From Doris montereyensis (Eukaryota > Mollusca > Gastropoda > Nudibranchia > Dorididae), in contig JAXRKP010000082.1 in the NCBI GenBank assembly GCA_037039925.1, positions 206,001-270,000 of the forward strand: a DNA stretch of 64,000 nucleotides. The letters run 5' to 3'. This document shows, piece by piece, positions 49,020 through 60,756 of this stretch; position 1 is the first letter of the stretch, and each line of letters starts with the position of its first letter. The position numbers and the translations under genes were made by a program. The notes beneath the pieces were generated by a model that worked only from the letters and a program-made list of their open reading frames with translations, made no database searches and had not been told where the DNA came from.

Positions 49020-49109
49020 ATGGAGCAGCGAGGTGATCATGACGACGACCCAAAACCAGACGAATTGGACACTGACACCCCAAAGGAAGACGTATTTACT
49101 GAAAAATTA
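49020..49109 (+). CDS. Possible first exon of a hypothetical transposon-like gene
   Basis: ATG in a purine-rich context (A at -3, G at +4). It opens MEQRGDHDDDPKPDELDTD, very acidic, and reaches a perfect GTAAGT donor in phase 1. It does not join 50136-50554 in frame as written. Assignment to that gene rests on proximity and composition only. Confidence 0.35.
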
Positions 49110-49465
49110 CGTAAGTTTTGATGTATTTTTGTGTTAATTTATAAAAATCTAAGTTAAACCATATACTTTTAGGGACCATATGAGGCTTAACGCACATGTA
49201 AGTTCTACTGCTGGAAGAGCCACGCGATGTCGCTCAATTTTTTAACATTTTTATCACTTCTTTCAAGTATGATAATTATCTTGCGATCTTTTCTTTTATA
49301 TGTGTAAGTCTACATTTATTTTATATTTCTTAAGCTTTTTACTGGTTTTGGTTGTAATTTAATCCATTGAGTAGTCTCTGAGAAATTACTGAGGAAATGT
49401 GAATGAATCGGGTCGATTCGCCATCCACCTTCGCCTGTCCGTGAACTTCGTTGACCTACTTTAGA

Positions 49466-49467
<2 letters not shown>

Positions 49468-49548
<81 letters not shown>
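49468..49548 (+). repeat. (CT)n microsatellite
   Basis: About 80 bp of pure CT. Confidence 0.97.
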
Positions 49549-49550
<2 letters not shown>

Positions 49551-49684
49551 CCTAGGTCTATACTTTATAATCGGTGCTTTATTACTATTATTATTAATAC
49601 CGGTATTATTATTCATTTATTTTTTAAGGCTTGTGTATAGTAGCGGGTATATCATGTGTGCTTTTTTCTCAGAACCTACTTCCT

Positions 49685-49985
49685 CCTTCCTCTCTCTCTC
49701 CCTCCATCTCCCCCCCTCTCTCTCTCTCTCAGCAGACATATTATATCAATTATCATTTCATTCTCTCAAGACAACACACAGACTGCCTTCTCCCCCCTCT
49801 CTCAGCAGACATATTATATCATTTCTTTCTCTTACAATACAACACACACAGACTGCCTTCTCCCCCCCCCCCCCCCTCTCTCTCTCTCTCAGCAGACATA
49901 TTATTAAATCATTTCTTTCTCTCACAACACAACATACAACACACACAGACTGCCTTCTCCCTCTCCCTCTCCCTCTCTCTCAAAT
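49685..49985 (+). repeat. Tandem repeat, about 80-bp unit, pyrimidine-rich
   Basis: Three copies with TCTCAGCAGACATATTAT, then CACACAGACTGCCTTCTCC, between CT and C runs. Confidence 0.85.
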
Positions 49986-50135
49986 TCATGCACCTTTTAT
50001 GACTTTAACTTATCACATTTTATGTTCTTTAACTGTTTTAATTCCTAACTCCCTTTCCCTCTCCTCCCCCCCTCTCTCTCTCTCTCTCTCTCTCCTAAAG
50101 TGGTTATTTAAAAAAATATTTCTTCATGTCAACAG

Positions 50136-50554
50136 GAAATGATGACTGAATGGAGGGAAAGAAGTAGAAGAGCACAGCAGGAAGTGTTGGAAAAGGTGAA
50201 AAAAGAATTGCTGAAAACAGGGAAAAGAAAATGGGCAAAGATATTAAAGCAGCTGAAAACAAGAGAGAAGTAGTTGATTGGGTAATATCTAGTGGGGGCT
50301 TATGTAGAAATAAAGAAGAATTAGATAAGCTGATGAGGAAGAAAAATAGGTTGAAGCATATTCAATACCAAATAAAAGCTAGAAAACTTCTCTATGGAGA
50401 ATCAATTAATTCCACTGGTACTGTTAATGCATTATACCATAGGCTTTTAAATCATTTAGGACACAACATATCAGAATGAACTTTAGCACCTCCACTGAGG
50501 AAAAGAAAGAGATGTGATGATGATTCTGATACTGATAGTAGTGATAGTGAATGA
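50136..50554 (+). pseudogene. Hypothetical lysine-rich protein exon, transposon-like, with frame break and in-frame TGA
   Basis: The acceptor ATGTCAACAG precedes EMMTEWRERSRRAQQEVLEK and VKKELLKTGKRK. After a one-base loss in the A-run at about 50226-50231 it continues MGKDIKAAENKREVVDWVIS, GGLCRNKEELDKLMRKKN and YQIKARKLLYGES. A TGA at 50477-50479 interrupts the frame, yet 24 further codons in the same frame end in LRKRKR and DDDSDTDSSDSE before TGA at 50552. That basic-then-acidic tail looks coding. The family is not recognised with certainty; it recalls C-terminal parts of uncharacterised transposon-associated proteins. It may be a decayed element gene or carry sequence errors. Confidence 0.45.
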
Positions 50555-52257
50555 ACTTTTTATTAATTTTGTTATTGCTGTAAATCATTGCTGAAATTTG
50601 AAATGTCTTACTTACATTATAATATTATATACTTGTGTATATTTTTGTTATTAATAATATCATCTTCATGTATCAAAAAATTCTTTGACATTGGTGTCAT
50701 ATTATATTTTTAGAGCGGAGTCACTTCAGTTTATTCATGTGTGAGTAATAAGAATAAGAATTGGGATTTTGGGCAGAAACTATTGGTTTTATATTCATTT
50801 TGAGCTCATTTTTTGAATTCAGCACCTCAAATTACCTATATGTTTAATGTTTCACCTGGATATCTTAATTTATAAGCTGGTTAAATTATTTTTGTCTAAA
50901 ATTTCTCGAAAATTTGTCCAAATCTGGAAATTTCTCCGCCGGCTTGTAAATTGAGTTATTATTGAAATTCATACTTCTAGAATTTGAAAAATATGGTGTG
51001 GAGACTTCTGAAAAAATTGGACTCATTCCTAATATATTTGTAAACAATTCTAATGACAATTTTAGAGTTTGTGTGCTTAATTTTGAAGCTGTCATTTATC
51101 AAAAATGCTTCCGAGCTCGTTTTTACGGATTTTTATGCCGATATTTGCATTTTTTTTGTAAATTCACGTCCTCATAGCATGTTAACTAATTACTTTACAG
51201 CTTCAATTTCTCTTTTGTAGAGAGTCTATGACTTGTTCTATATGAAAAGTTAATTAAAAATTCTATGTCTTATTTTATAATGTTGTTATATCATGCCCTA
51301 TTATGTAATTTATCGGAATTGAAAAATGTTAATAAATTTTCGAAGTTCAAAAATATTCAAATTGTCATAACTTTTTTATTTTTCAATGGATTTTCAAAAT
51401 TCTAAAAGTTTTCTTCATAGTTTTCCTGGAAGTTTATAAATCCAGGCACAAAATCACCTGCAGAGAAAAACAAATTTTCTCTTGTGGTACCTAATAATAC
51501 TAACATAAGGTACCGTACAGAAGTTTGCTGGCGCTTAAAGCTTAAAGGCATTATTTCATTTTCATTTCCATTAAAGATGAAATCAACAATCCAGAGAAGC
51601 ACATTTAAAGTTACCATGTTCATGTACCCAATACCAAAAGGCTAAAAATAAAAAGAAATTGGGAAAAAACAAAAACACACACACACTTTTTAGAAAAAAA
51701 GATATTGTGTTGGGGCAGGGGAAGATACACATCAATGACTATTTTTATAGATATAAATAATAAGAACATTAATGACAAAACCAACAAATTGCACATCCAG
51801 AAAATTCGATCATTTTGACATTCTTGTAGTGAAATGGCTACCCTGAACAATTTGTCATTTCAGAATATTATATAGCCTATTTTCGGAAATATAATAAATA
51901 TCGAGAAAGACTTTCATCACACAACAAAACGAAAGAAAGTTGGGTTGTTCTTTTCTTCTTCTTTTCTTTTCATAAAATGAAAAAAAAATACATAACAGAT
52001 CTTTTTGTCTGACAGCAGCTCAGATTAAAATTAAGATTTATATTGAACTTGAGATAATGAAGAGTGAAAGTAAAAAATAAAAATAAAACAACATGTTTGA
52101 TAGCTTTGTACAATGTACGTGTGTCAGTGAATGCACGTCCTTGAGTACTTGGTGACGGGAGGACACGACAACTTCAAGGTCATCTGGTGGTCCCCTAAGG
52201 GACGAGTCTCTGATCCAAATCCCTTCCTGATACAAAATGTGACGACGCCCATCTCTT
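50555..52257. other. Spacer between hypothetical gene and aldolase
   Basis: AT-rich, nothing recognised. The part next to 52257 is aldolase 3' UTR; no clear poly(A) signal could be assigned. Confidence 0.5.
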
Positions 52258-52350
52258 CTAGTAGGAGTGGTTGGCCACAAACAGGGAGTCTCCGCCAGCT
52301 GAGCCAGTGTTGCCACCTTCGTATTTACCCACGGCCGCCAATCCATTAGC
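52258..52350 (-). CDS. Aldolase exon 9 (terminal)
   Basis: 31 codons including TAG, acceptor TCTCCACAG, phase 0. It encodes [20 protein letters not shown] and [10 protein letters not shown], with the conserved C-terminal tyrosine. Confidence 0.96.
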   Translation of the reverse strand, partial: ANGLAAVGKYEGGNTGSAGGDSLFVANHSY

Positions 52351-55100
52351 CTGTGGAGATTGAGAATGAGAGATAGAGAAACAAACATGAAAACTGATAG
52401 GACATTCAATAAAATTTAAATACTGGCAGCACAGACAATACAATAATAAGAACATAATTTTTTTTAAATCATAAAAAAATACTAAATACATGGAACGAAA
52501 CGAATGAACACGTTCTTAAAATCATCAGTAAATTGTAATAATAAAAAATTTGAGTTGAATTAACAAATTAATATCAAAATCCATCATGATAATGATAAGT
52601 CAGTTGCATTATAGAAATTCAGATAAGAAGAAAAAAAGAAAGGTTCCTTCAAGGCCATTATGGCACACACCCGACACAGGGCTGGAGCTTATCCTGGTTG
52701 CTATAAGCGTTACGTGGAATAGGTGATATTAATCACTTGTCATCAACCTCAGGGTGAATTAAGAAGAAAAACAACAAGATAACAGACTGTGCAAAAGAAT
52801 GAAAAGAAAGAAGTAAGACTAACCAGCTGTGCCCGCCAACCGCTCACACACGAAGAGATATAAGTTGGAAGAAACAGACCGAAAGAGAGCACAAGATATA
52901 CTGTTCAACAAAAGTAACGCATATCATATCTCAAAAACTAAAGGTACAAAAAGGTCAAAATCACAGAAATGAAATCTCCATACTTTGATTTATTGACAGT
53001 ATTGACTGCAACAGAATGAGACAAACAATAAGAGAAAAAAGATAGGATTGACATGAACTCTCACAACAACAAAACAAAACAATACATTCCTATGAAATCT
53101 GATTGATAAGCAGTAGAATGGATTTTAAGTCGCATCGAAATAATGAAATAATAAGCATTTCTTTTTGTGAACAAAGTATCATAAACAAAGAATAGTGCCA
53201 AAGAGGAAACCACGAAGAAAGGAAATAAATATTAAAACCACCAACCTGTGCTCTCTTCAACAACTCTGTTTGGCCGGCTTTAACGTCCTTGCCAGCCCAG
53301 GCTTTCAACACGCTGGCTTGCAGAGCTCTCCCATAGGAGAAGGTGAGGGGCCAGGGCTTTGGCCAGAGTGCTGGTTAATGGCGTTGAGGTTGATAGTAGC
53401 ATCCTCTTCTGACTGACCTCCTAAAGACAAAAAGAAGTCACAGCCTGTCGTACAAATGGAAGAAATCAGAAAATGAAAATGCTCTAAAACAAGGACACCA
53501 GCAAATTAAGAAGCTATCATAAATATATAAAGATATAAAGAACAATTTTTCAAAAGGGGTTTTATAACGGGAGATCAAAAGATACTTATCCATAATTATT
53601 AACAACAAACAAATCCTGCCAATGTAAATGTATTGTAAATAAAAAAAGTTAGTTCCTATAGAGCTTTAATATTTTTAATTTATTCTTAAGAAAAATAGCT
53701 ATACATCTTAACATTATTAAGTAAAACTAGTACTGTGTAAAAATAGCAGAAGATATCGCCTTATAGAAATTCTTCAAACTATGTTTGATCAAATCTGCAG
53801 CTCAATTTATTTTATCTGTTGAGTTTCTTTCCTGGTTTTTCATATCAGCATAAAACAGTCCAGCGTCAATTTTGCAGAAAAAAGATCACTGAATGGTTTG
53901 TTCAACTGGTACTAAAATAGCTGAGTGCTTCAACTTCTTACATCTCAAAACAGCTAAGTCCAAGAAGTTTGAATAAATTAATTTCATGTAAAAAATATAA
54001 TTAACCCATTGGAACAAATATGCCATCCAAAATGTTATGATTTAAAAACCATCTTCAATAAGAGAATTATTCAGTTTTTTGTCTCCTGTAAAATTAGTGT
54101 TTTTCGACTTGAAAAATAGCTTTTAACAGTCTGCCTAACACCATCGATATAGTCCCCATCCCACACAAGTGCAGGCTCACCGACTGTACATCATTTATCC
54201 CTATTGGAACAAAGGCCATTTCACTTCAAAGTTCTTCTCAACTCCCTGGAGAGCACACAGAACAGTAGCCTGTGTAAGAATCTTCAGTGTTATAATAACA
54301 CTGACAAAATCTTTCTCTGTGTACTCTAGCTGGGTACTCATTCATACCTGAGTGAAGTGAGGAAAGGAGAGTGAATATCCTTTCTTAGGAAAACAACGTT
54401 GTGAACAAATACCTAAGCCTACTATGGGGTTTTAACCAGCGTCATCATGATTACAAACTCACAAACACTTCGGTTTCACTACAACACCTCTCATGACAGT
54501 AATGCCATAGATAACGCCTCTGAAGACGAACATCAATCTGTCACAGATTTCATCAACACCAACAGCCTCGTTTAAAATACCAAATCTCAGCTCCTGAGTA
54601 AGAAAGAGAAAGGAAAACCTACCAGCAACAGCGGCTGGTGCGGTTCTGTTCAAAGCCTCCACCGTGGCCTTTGCAATGTCACCTGGCGCATACTTCTTGG
54701 TGCAGGACTGACCGGCGGTCACCATGTTGGGTTTCAGAAGAGTTCCTCCAAGAACACGTGGTGATCAGCCAGGGCCTTGTACTGGAAGGCAAGCACCTAC
54801 ATGGACAAAGGTCAAAGGTTACAGTTACAATGGCAGTTTTTTTTTTTTTAAAAGACACCATAATAATATATTCCATTACAAGCAAGTTTTTTTTTAACCT
54901 TTGTTGTCACCTGGATGATTTGTTGTTTTAAATGAAATTTCAATCTGAACAATTTTGACAATTGAGATTTAATCAAATATGTGGCTATCACAAATCACAT
55001 GATTAAATAATGCGTGTACCATGCAAATAAAAAATATATATGCATATATATAGCAGTTTTCCAGCAGAGCAGCCTAGCTAATCAATGTGATAACAATGTA

Positions 55101-55160
<60 letters not shown>

Positions 55161-58100
55161 TAATAGTAATAATGAAAATGATAACACTAATAATGACAAT
55201 AAAAATAATAACAACAATCATCTCTATACGCATCATCATAGTAACAACAATAATAAGGACAATTGTAAACCTACACTTCAGATATCGGGATATGAATCCA
55301 AGTTCCAAACAACAAACTTACCTCCTCTGTGACTCTCTTGGCCATATCCAAGTCATGGTCTCCATCTGGCAACACCTCTGGCTCTACGATGGGAACCAAA
55401 CCATTCTGCAAATGTATCAATTTTTGAGTGAAATAAAATGCAAAGACAATAATCAATGTGCACTCTAAGGTAGCAACCAAACTATTCTGAAAATTTATGA
55501 CTTGAAATGAACTGATATCAAATACAAGGATCATATACACTCTGAGATGGGAACCAAGCCATTCGGGCAATTTGTAACAATATAGACCGCATTGTTTTCG
55601 ATCACTTTACCGGCTCATTGGTTTCAAAGTATTGCTTTCATCTATTTATTGAAGTAGTGTATAGTGTGAATGGTGTCTCCACCCCAAAAAGATTTTTATC
55701 TTCTCAATTTCACCCTTTCACTCATCCCCACTCAGACAAACTAATGATACATAGGCGATTTTTATTGGTGCCAATATAAAGTTTGATCTCTTAAGGACAC
55801 TGTGTTTAAAAACTGAAGAGAAAATAATAACAAATAAAAGAAATAATTTTTTTTAAACCACCCTACTTTTTGGGATAGCATTTTTAGCACGCCATAATCT
55901 TGTGTCGGACCTTGGGTAGTCCAAATTCATCTGAATAACCAACTAGAGTAGAACTCTGGGCAATTAGGTCAGATCTGTAGCTGGGGTAACTCATATCTAA
56001 CTAGGCTATCACATAGAAAATCGTGCTAGAAAAGATGACAGGGAGAGGCCATTCATAATTTTGAATGTTATATGGACACCGCACACATGGTAGAACTACA
56101 AAAGTGGGGAACTAGGCAGAGAACAGAGACGGAGTCAACTCATTGAGGGTCTTAGTTATGTGGAAACTGACCTCTGTGAGAACAGAAAACACTCACCTGT
56201 TGGCAGATGGAAGCGTATCGGGCCAGGACATTGGCATTTTCAACCATAGCCTGGTAGGACGGGGTAGAGTCGGAGATTTTCAGGACACAACGCCATTTGG
56301 CAAAATCACAGCCGCCTTTCTTGTACTCTGCACACCTTTCCGCCAGGCCATCCAAGCCTGAGTGTAAAATAAAACAAAACAAGGGCTGTCAAGAGGTTGA
56401 TGACAAATAGTTTAAACTCTTCTTGTAGGTAAAACACAGAAACCGTTGGGTTTTCTATTGAGATCTATGTCTTCCATTTCCATCCATCGTATGAAATGGT
56501 AATACTTTTCATGAGTATGTTACAAAGTTAATTCTAAAAGAAGAAGAATATGTTCGCTTCAATATAATAAATTGTGACGTCGGTAGCCGAGTGGCAAGGC
56601 TGCTAGACTAGGGATCATGAGGTCCGAGTTCGAATCTTGACAAAGCCAAGCCTGACGTTGTGTTACTTAGGAGAGACATTTAGTAAGCATTTCCCCATTC
56701 GAATCAGGTGCAAAATGAGTACAAGTGCTAGTTTGGGAGTAAAATCATGCGTCAGACTAGCGTCCTGTCCAGGAGGTGATTATTATCACCTGGCCCGCTT
56801 CATGCTATAGAAACTGGGATAAGCTTAGGCTCTATGGGCCTATGGGCCGTAACAGCCTTGAAAGAACTTTACTTTTTAATACAATAAATTCAAATTCCTT
56901 GTATTATAATGTGGCGCTAACAACAATGAATACCTGACTCCCATCTTCTGTGATTTATTTCTAAACAGACGAGTCAAAAGACGACTAGAACTAGAAAATC
57001 ATGAATGTTTTTTTACCTTGTGTTGTGCACTCGTTGTGAGAGCCGCCCAGCTGCACCACACCTTTGTCCACTTTGATGCCAGCGATGATACCTTTCTTTC
57101 AACACCTAGACATGGAGACGAAACAGAAAATGACAACACGTAAAGTCACAGAAAGAAAGAACAACTGAGGAAAAAAGCTGTAACATAAGCCGCTGCCACA
57201 AGACCTACCTATTTTTACCTTAACTTCACAATAGAGACGTGTTACTTGATTTTTTCACCATTCATAACTAAGATGATCTTGGGGGTTTTTGTATGTTTTC
57301 AAAAATTTTGCCTGGACTGCCCCGTTTTAGATTTTACTATAAAAAAAAAACCGTCACAAAAATTGTTCAATCTGTCGGGGCTTGAACTCACACCCTTTTG
57401 GTTAAGAGGCTGACATCAATCCTCTGGACTACTGAGTCCCCTCCACAATACATGAACCAAAATGAAATTTGTATTCTAATACCTAGATAGCTAGCTTAGT
57501 GGAAATTACCTGCACGAATGGTTTCCCTGCAGCTGTAGACTGTCTGAAGGTCTCGTCAAACAAAAATGACACCACTGATATTTTGGCTCACTGTATATCA
57601 GCAGTGAACAAGAGTTCACGATATTGTTGTCTGTTTTCCAGTGTGTTTTCCAAATTAATATTTTGGAGACGTTTGCCCATGGTACCTAAAGGGAAAAAGG
57701 GAACCCTTGGTAAAATGGAACGATACGACATGGAATTTATTGGTTTTGTTTGGTTTCATTGAAATTTAACACATCCACCATTGTGATGATCTCAGGGTGA
57801 ATGAAGAGAAAACAGAAAGATGAAAGATAATTTAAAGAAGGAAAGACCTACTAGCAACACCCGTCAAGACACTGCTGAATTTGAAGTACAGTACAGCCTG
57901 TATTTCCCAAACTCATTGGGACCAGAAAATTAGTTCATGGAATAAGTCAATTGAGTGTTTCAGGAAATATCTTAGGCATACAAAGAGGGATCCTGGTTGA
58001 AACTTTGATATGAATTTTGGGGATTTCTGTTTTTGTCAAACACATCTTCGGGAATACAGGCTGTACTTTATTCAGATACAATGAATTACTTCTAACCTGT

Positions 58101-60011
58101 GTCAAAATTTAGTCACAAGGTTGGTAGGTGCTAGCCTTGTTTGTCACAGGTAAATGGATCAAAGCCTACTACAGGACATGTAGAATACAGAAAGTATAAT
58201 CATGCTGAAAACTGGTGGTGAAAGCCACCCCCTTACACAGATAGTAACTAACTACAAGCTTTATCAGGAAAAGATGGCAGACTCAAGAGATGTGTGTAGA
58301 AAGGCCATTGGTTCATGTGCATGAACAAAAAAAGAAACAAATTACGCAGAATTTGTTACCCATGAAAAAAAAATCCTGCAAGTAAAATATTATTATTATT
58401 ATGTGTGCACCTTAAAAGATAAATAGCCTATTGAATAAGAGATCAACTTAATAAAGATTTACAAAACACAACAAATCTAATAATTTTGTATTGGTTTAGA
58501 AAACGTTAACAACAGACTTGCATCATGCCAGGAGACATGCATCCATGTTTATGTGTTAAAGACGCATGTGTGTATGTGTGTCTGTGTGTGAGCGTGTGCG
58601 TTCACAGGGATATGAGGGTGAAATTCAATAGTCCTTGCCCAGTTCTGAGATTATCGTAGATGGAGTAGATGAGCAACCAGAAATATGAAACAAGTGGTTG
58701 TGTTTAATTGTTGTGATAAGATGTTTGTCTTGTTTTTATCAACCTTTTACTCATGATCTTCAAGACACTTAACATGAAGTGTACAATATCCAAAAATGCA
58801 AAACAATGTCTTTATAACAATTTATTTTACAATCTATGGCACAGTTTTATATTCATGAGAGCAAGTTGAAGTCTGTGAACAATAATTTACTGCTTTTACA
58901 TATATATGTACTTGACAAGCCAAACTGGTGACAACTTACTGACAGACTCATCGGCGGCCAGGATACCTTGCCAGGGGCCACAATGGCATTGGCAATGCGC
59001 CGCAGCTCATTCTCCTGTTCGGGGGTCAAATACTGAGCAAATCGTGACTCTGTGGGGAAAAAAAATATCATCGTTTTTTTCTATTTTATAAGAAAGACAC
59101 AAAAACCCATGAAAGAGAAAGAAAAAGTCAGCAATCAAAAGATATCTTTGAAAAATTTGCTTTAAAAGGTGATTTAAAGTCAATTATTATATATTTTTTG
59201 CATTATAACAAAAAAATCCCCCCAAAAATGTTTTCAATCAACCAAAATTTACAGTTTTACTTCTTAATTTGTTGCAAAATGACAAGATTTTGATTAATTC
59301 TTGATGAGATAAAATGTTTACAATTATACTATATATTACTAAATATGTAATTTGTGTTTTCGCCACAACAGTATTTAAAAAAATACTTATTTATACGTGT
59401 GTCAGGTAAGAGAATCAGACTGATAAGAGGATCTCTGGTAAAGTTCATTGGTAAGAATTAGGCTGCCAGACATTTGTCTTTACCTGGGACTAGGATCTAA
59501 AAACTCAAACATCACCAGTCCTGCATATAGTCATATATGGTGATGTGTAAACATTTGATTTTTATGATAGTGAGAATCTTATAGTCAATTTAATCAAGTG
59601 TCTAATCAAATGCAAAAATGATATGTGATTCCTTGACTAGCTATGCTGATAAGAAGGGAAATTATAGTATTATTTCTTTATGGTTGCATGTCTTCTTTTT
59701 CTCAGAGACTCCGTAGTCCAGGGGCTGGGTGTCAGCCTCGCAACCCAAAGAAAATGCGTTCAAACCCCACTGATGGTTGAAAATTATTATTTTTAATTTT
59801 CGAGCAAAATCTACCTCCCTGGTCCAGAAAGGTGGATCAACACCTAGACCCATCAGAGACGGACGATAAAAAGGAGGTCATGTGTGCAAATCACAACACT
59901 CTGTGCATGTTAAAGATCCCTTGGCTGTTAATAAAGCAGTCTAGGCAAAATTAAAAATCCTACCAAAAGCCCCCGAGATGTGGGGAAATTCAAAAACTTT
60001 TTTTTTCTCCT

Positions 60012-60070
<59 letters not shown>

Positions 60071-60756
60071 CCCTCTCTCCTCTCCCTCTGGTAAAGTTTA
60101 CACTTTCTGTGGTATATTCTGCACTCACTTCACTCTCTTTTTTTTATTCACTGCCAAAATGATTAAATTTATTTCGCCATTTTTGACATGACAGATATCA
60201 GATACAGACGCCCAAAGTAGTCTTTTCACACAAAACAACCTTATGTTTAAATCATTCCTAGATCTAGATTCTAGTTCTAGAAAAATATAGCTCTAATTGG
60301 ATCTAGATATATATGTAAACTATTAGAAATATAGATATAGATCTAGTTAATCTTGAGATCTATCTAGAGCTAGACGAGTCTAAATCTAGAGATCCCAACA
60401 CCAACTTAGATCTAGATCTAAATAACATCATAAAAAACGAAGTCGATGCTTTCATTTGCAATCAGCATAAAAGCAAATTATGGTTCGGTGGTTCTAGATC
60501 AACATAATCTAGGTAATATATAGGGCCCATATGTAACGGTCAAACTCTAGGCACAGATATTTATTATTTTTTTTATCTGTGATGGCCAAAGTCACCGCAG
60601 TATCTCGCAAGGTCAGGGACATATAATCTTAGGTTATTTTCAACTCTCGTTTTCCTTCATTACTCGTCAGTTTTTACTTATAGTTCGTTTCGATAACGTT
60701 TCGATAACAAAATCTAGAGCTCGCTGTGAATGCAGACTAAAATACTTACTGGACAT
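52258..60756 (-). CDS. Class I fructose-bisphosphate aldolase, nine coding exons with several indels
   Basis: Aldolase splits fructose 1,6-bisphosphate into dihydroxyacetone phosphate and glyceraldehyde 3-phosphate in cytosolic glycolysis, through a Schiff-base lysine (family knowledge). Exons in coding order: 60750-60756, 58940-59049, 57510-57685, 57017-57105, 56197-56357, 55322-55405, 54623-54796, 53246-53444, 52258-52350. Key residues are visible: the Asp of [35 protein letters not shown], the Schiff-base Lys in [33 protein letters not shown] and the C-terminal Tyr of FVANHSY. The predicted length is near 363-365 residues, as normal. About six frame-breaking indels fall in exons 2, 3, 4, 7 and 8, mostly in short homopolymers, while splice sites and active-site motifs are intact. 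This favours consensus errors, but a decaying copy is possible. Confidence 0.93.
52735..52855 (-). mobile_element. Family C copy, reverse
   Basis: Plus strand: AACCTCAGGGTGAATTAAGA, then an A-rich part and GACTAACCAGCTGTGCCCGC. The outermost 3' end of the module is missing. Confidence 0.55.
53246..53444 (-). CDS. Aldolase exon 8 (one base missing; 5' boundary uncertain)
   Basis: It encodes [17 protein letters not shown], then after a break at about 53367-53372 [17 protein letters not shown] and [20 protein letters not shown]. With the acceptor at 53445-53446 the exon begins CDFFLSL before GGQ, near the expected TFLSGGQ but two residues longer. An acceptor at 53421-53422 would omit that stretch and make the enzyme about 8 residues shorter. 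Confidence 0.85.
54623..54796 (-). CDS. Aldolase exon 7 (one base missing)
   Basis: It reads [17 protein letters not shown], then after a break at about 54745 (GG where GGG is expected) [19 protein letters not shown] and [20 protein letters not shown]. It holds the Schiff-base lysine of LLKPNMV. The donor is GTAGGT in phase 1. Confidence 0.92.
55098..55165 (+). repeat. (AAT)n microsatellite in aldolase intron 6
   Basis: A run of about 20 AAT/AAC trinucleotides, degrading into AATGATAA units to 55260. Confidence 0.93.
55322..55405 (-). CDS. Aldolase exon 6
   Basis: 28 codons, phase 0/0, acceptor TTTGCAG and donor GTAAGT, no indel. It encodes [19 protein letters not shown] and MAKRVTEE. Two decayed copies of its 5' boundary lie just upstream in the intron. 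Confidence 0.96.
55380..55575 (-). repeat. Decayed tandem copies of the aldolase exon 6 acceptor region
   Basis: The plus-strand words GATGGGAACCAAACCATTCTG (exon edge) recur as GGTAGCAACCAAACTATTCTG near 55468-55488 and GATGGGAACCAAGCCATTCGG near 55546-55566, about 80 bp apart. Confidence 0.7.
55585..55922 (+). mobile_element. Third copy of the 340-bp unit, in aldolase intron
   Basis: It runs ATAGACCGCATTGTTTTCG to TCGGACCTTGGGTAGTC, the same order of blocks as 44237-44584, including the CCAATATAAAGTTTGATCTC block. The terminal 12-bp repeat is incomplete here. Confidence 0.65.
56197..56357 (-). CDS. Aldolase exon 5
   Basis: 161 bp, phase 1 in and 0 out, acceptor CACTCAG and donor GTGAGT, no indel. 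It encodes [33 protein letters not shown] and [15 protein letters not shown], including active-site lysine positions of the WRCVLK motif. Confidence 0.96.
56574..56877 (+). mobile_element. SINE family A copy with target duplication, in aldolase intron
   Basis: Head GTAGCCGAGTGG and GAGTTCGAATC, full body, end in CCTTGAAAGAACTTTACTTT. It is flanked by AATATAATAAATT (56561-56573) and AATACAATAAATT (56878-56890), a 12-of-13 direct repeat. Confidence 0.85.
57017..57105 (-). CDS. Aldolase exon 4 (indel near its start)
   Basis: It reads VLK, then after a break at 57091-57100 (net two bases missing or one extra) [20 protein letters not shown] and NECTTQ, matching [20 protein letters not shown]. The donor is GTAAAA in phase 1. 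Confidence 0.85.
57240..57445 (-). mobile_element. SINE family B copy, reverse, internally deleted, in aldolase intron
   Basis: Tail and 3' module (AACTAAGATGATCTTGGGGG) are followed quickly by the head region (GGCTTGAACTC, CTCTGGACTACTGAGTCCCC). About 100 bp of the body is missing. Confidence 0.7.
57510..57685 (-). CDS. Aldolase exon 3 (two compensating indels)
   Basis: It reads [19 protein letters not shown], then [10 protein letters not shown], then NISGVI in a second frame, then [18 protein letters not shown] back in the first. A base appears to be missing at about 57590-57598 and one extra in the A5 run at 57562-57566 (plus strand). The total length is therefore unchanged and matches the family. 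Confidence 0.88.
57755..57880 (-). mobile_element. Family C copy, reverse, in aldolase intron
   Basis: Plus strand: TTTCATTGAAATTTAACAC, TCCACCATTGTGATGATCTC, AGGGTGAATGAAGAGAAAAC and AAAGACCTACTAGCAACACC. Confidence 0.62.
57886..58939. other. Aldolase intron 2, 3' part
   Basis: No feature beyond a short GTGTGTGTG-rich stretch near 58565-58605. Confidence 0.5.
58940..59049 (-). CDS. Aldolase exon 2 (one base missing)
   Basis: Acceptor CCCCACAG and donor GTAAGT. It encodes [20 protein letters not shown], then IVAPGK and, after a frame break at about 58966, ILAADESV. The break is a GG where GGG is expected. Confidence 0.9.
59702..59990 (+). mobile_element. SINE family B copy, 3' module truncated
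   Basis: GACTCCGTAGTCCAGGGGCT head, CGCAACCCAAAG, the CACTCTGTGCATGTTAAAG block and CCCCGAGATGTGGGGAAATTC as an internally shortened end. Confidence 0.75.
60017..60090 (+). repeat. (CT)n microsatellite
   Basis: About 48 bp of pure CT plus CTCCCT units, in aldolase intron 1. Confidence 0.95.
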
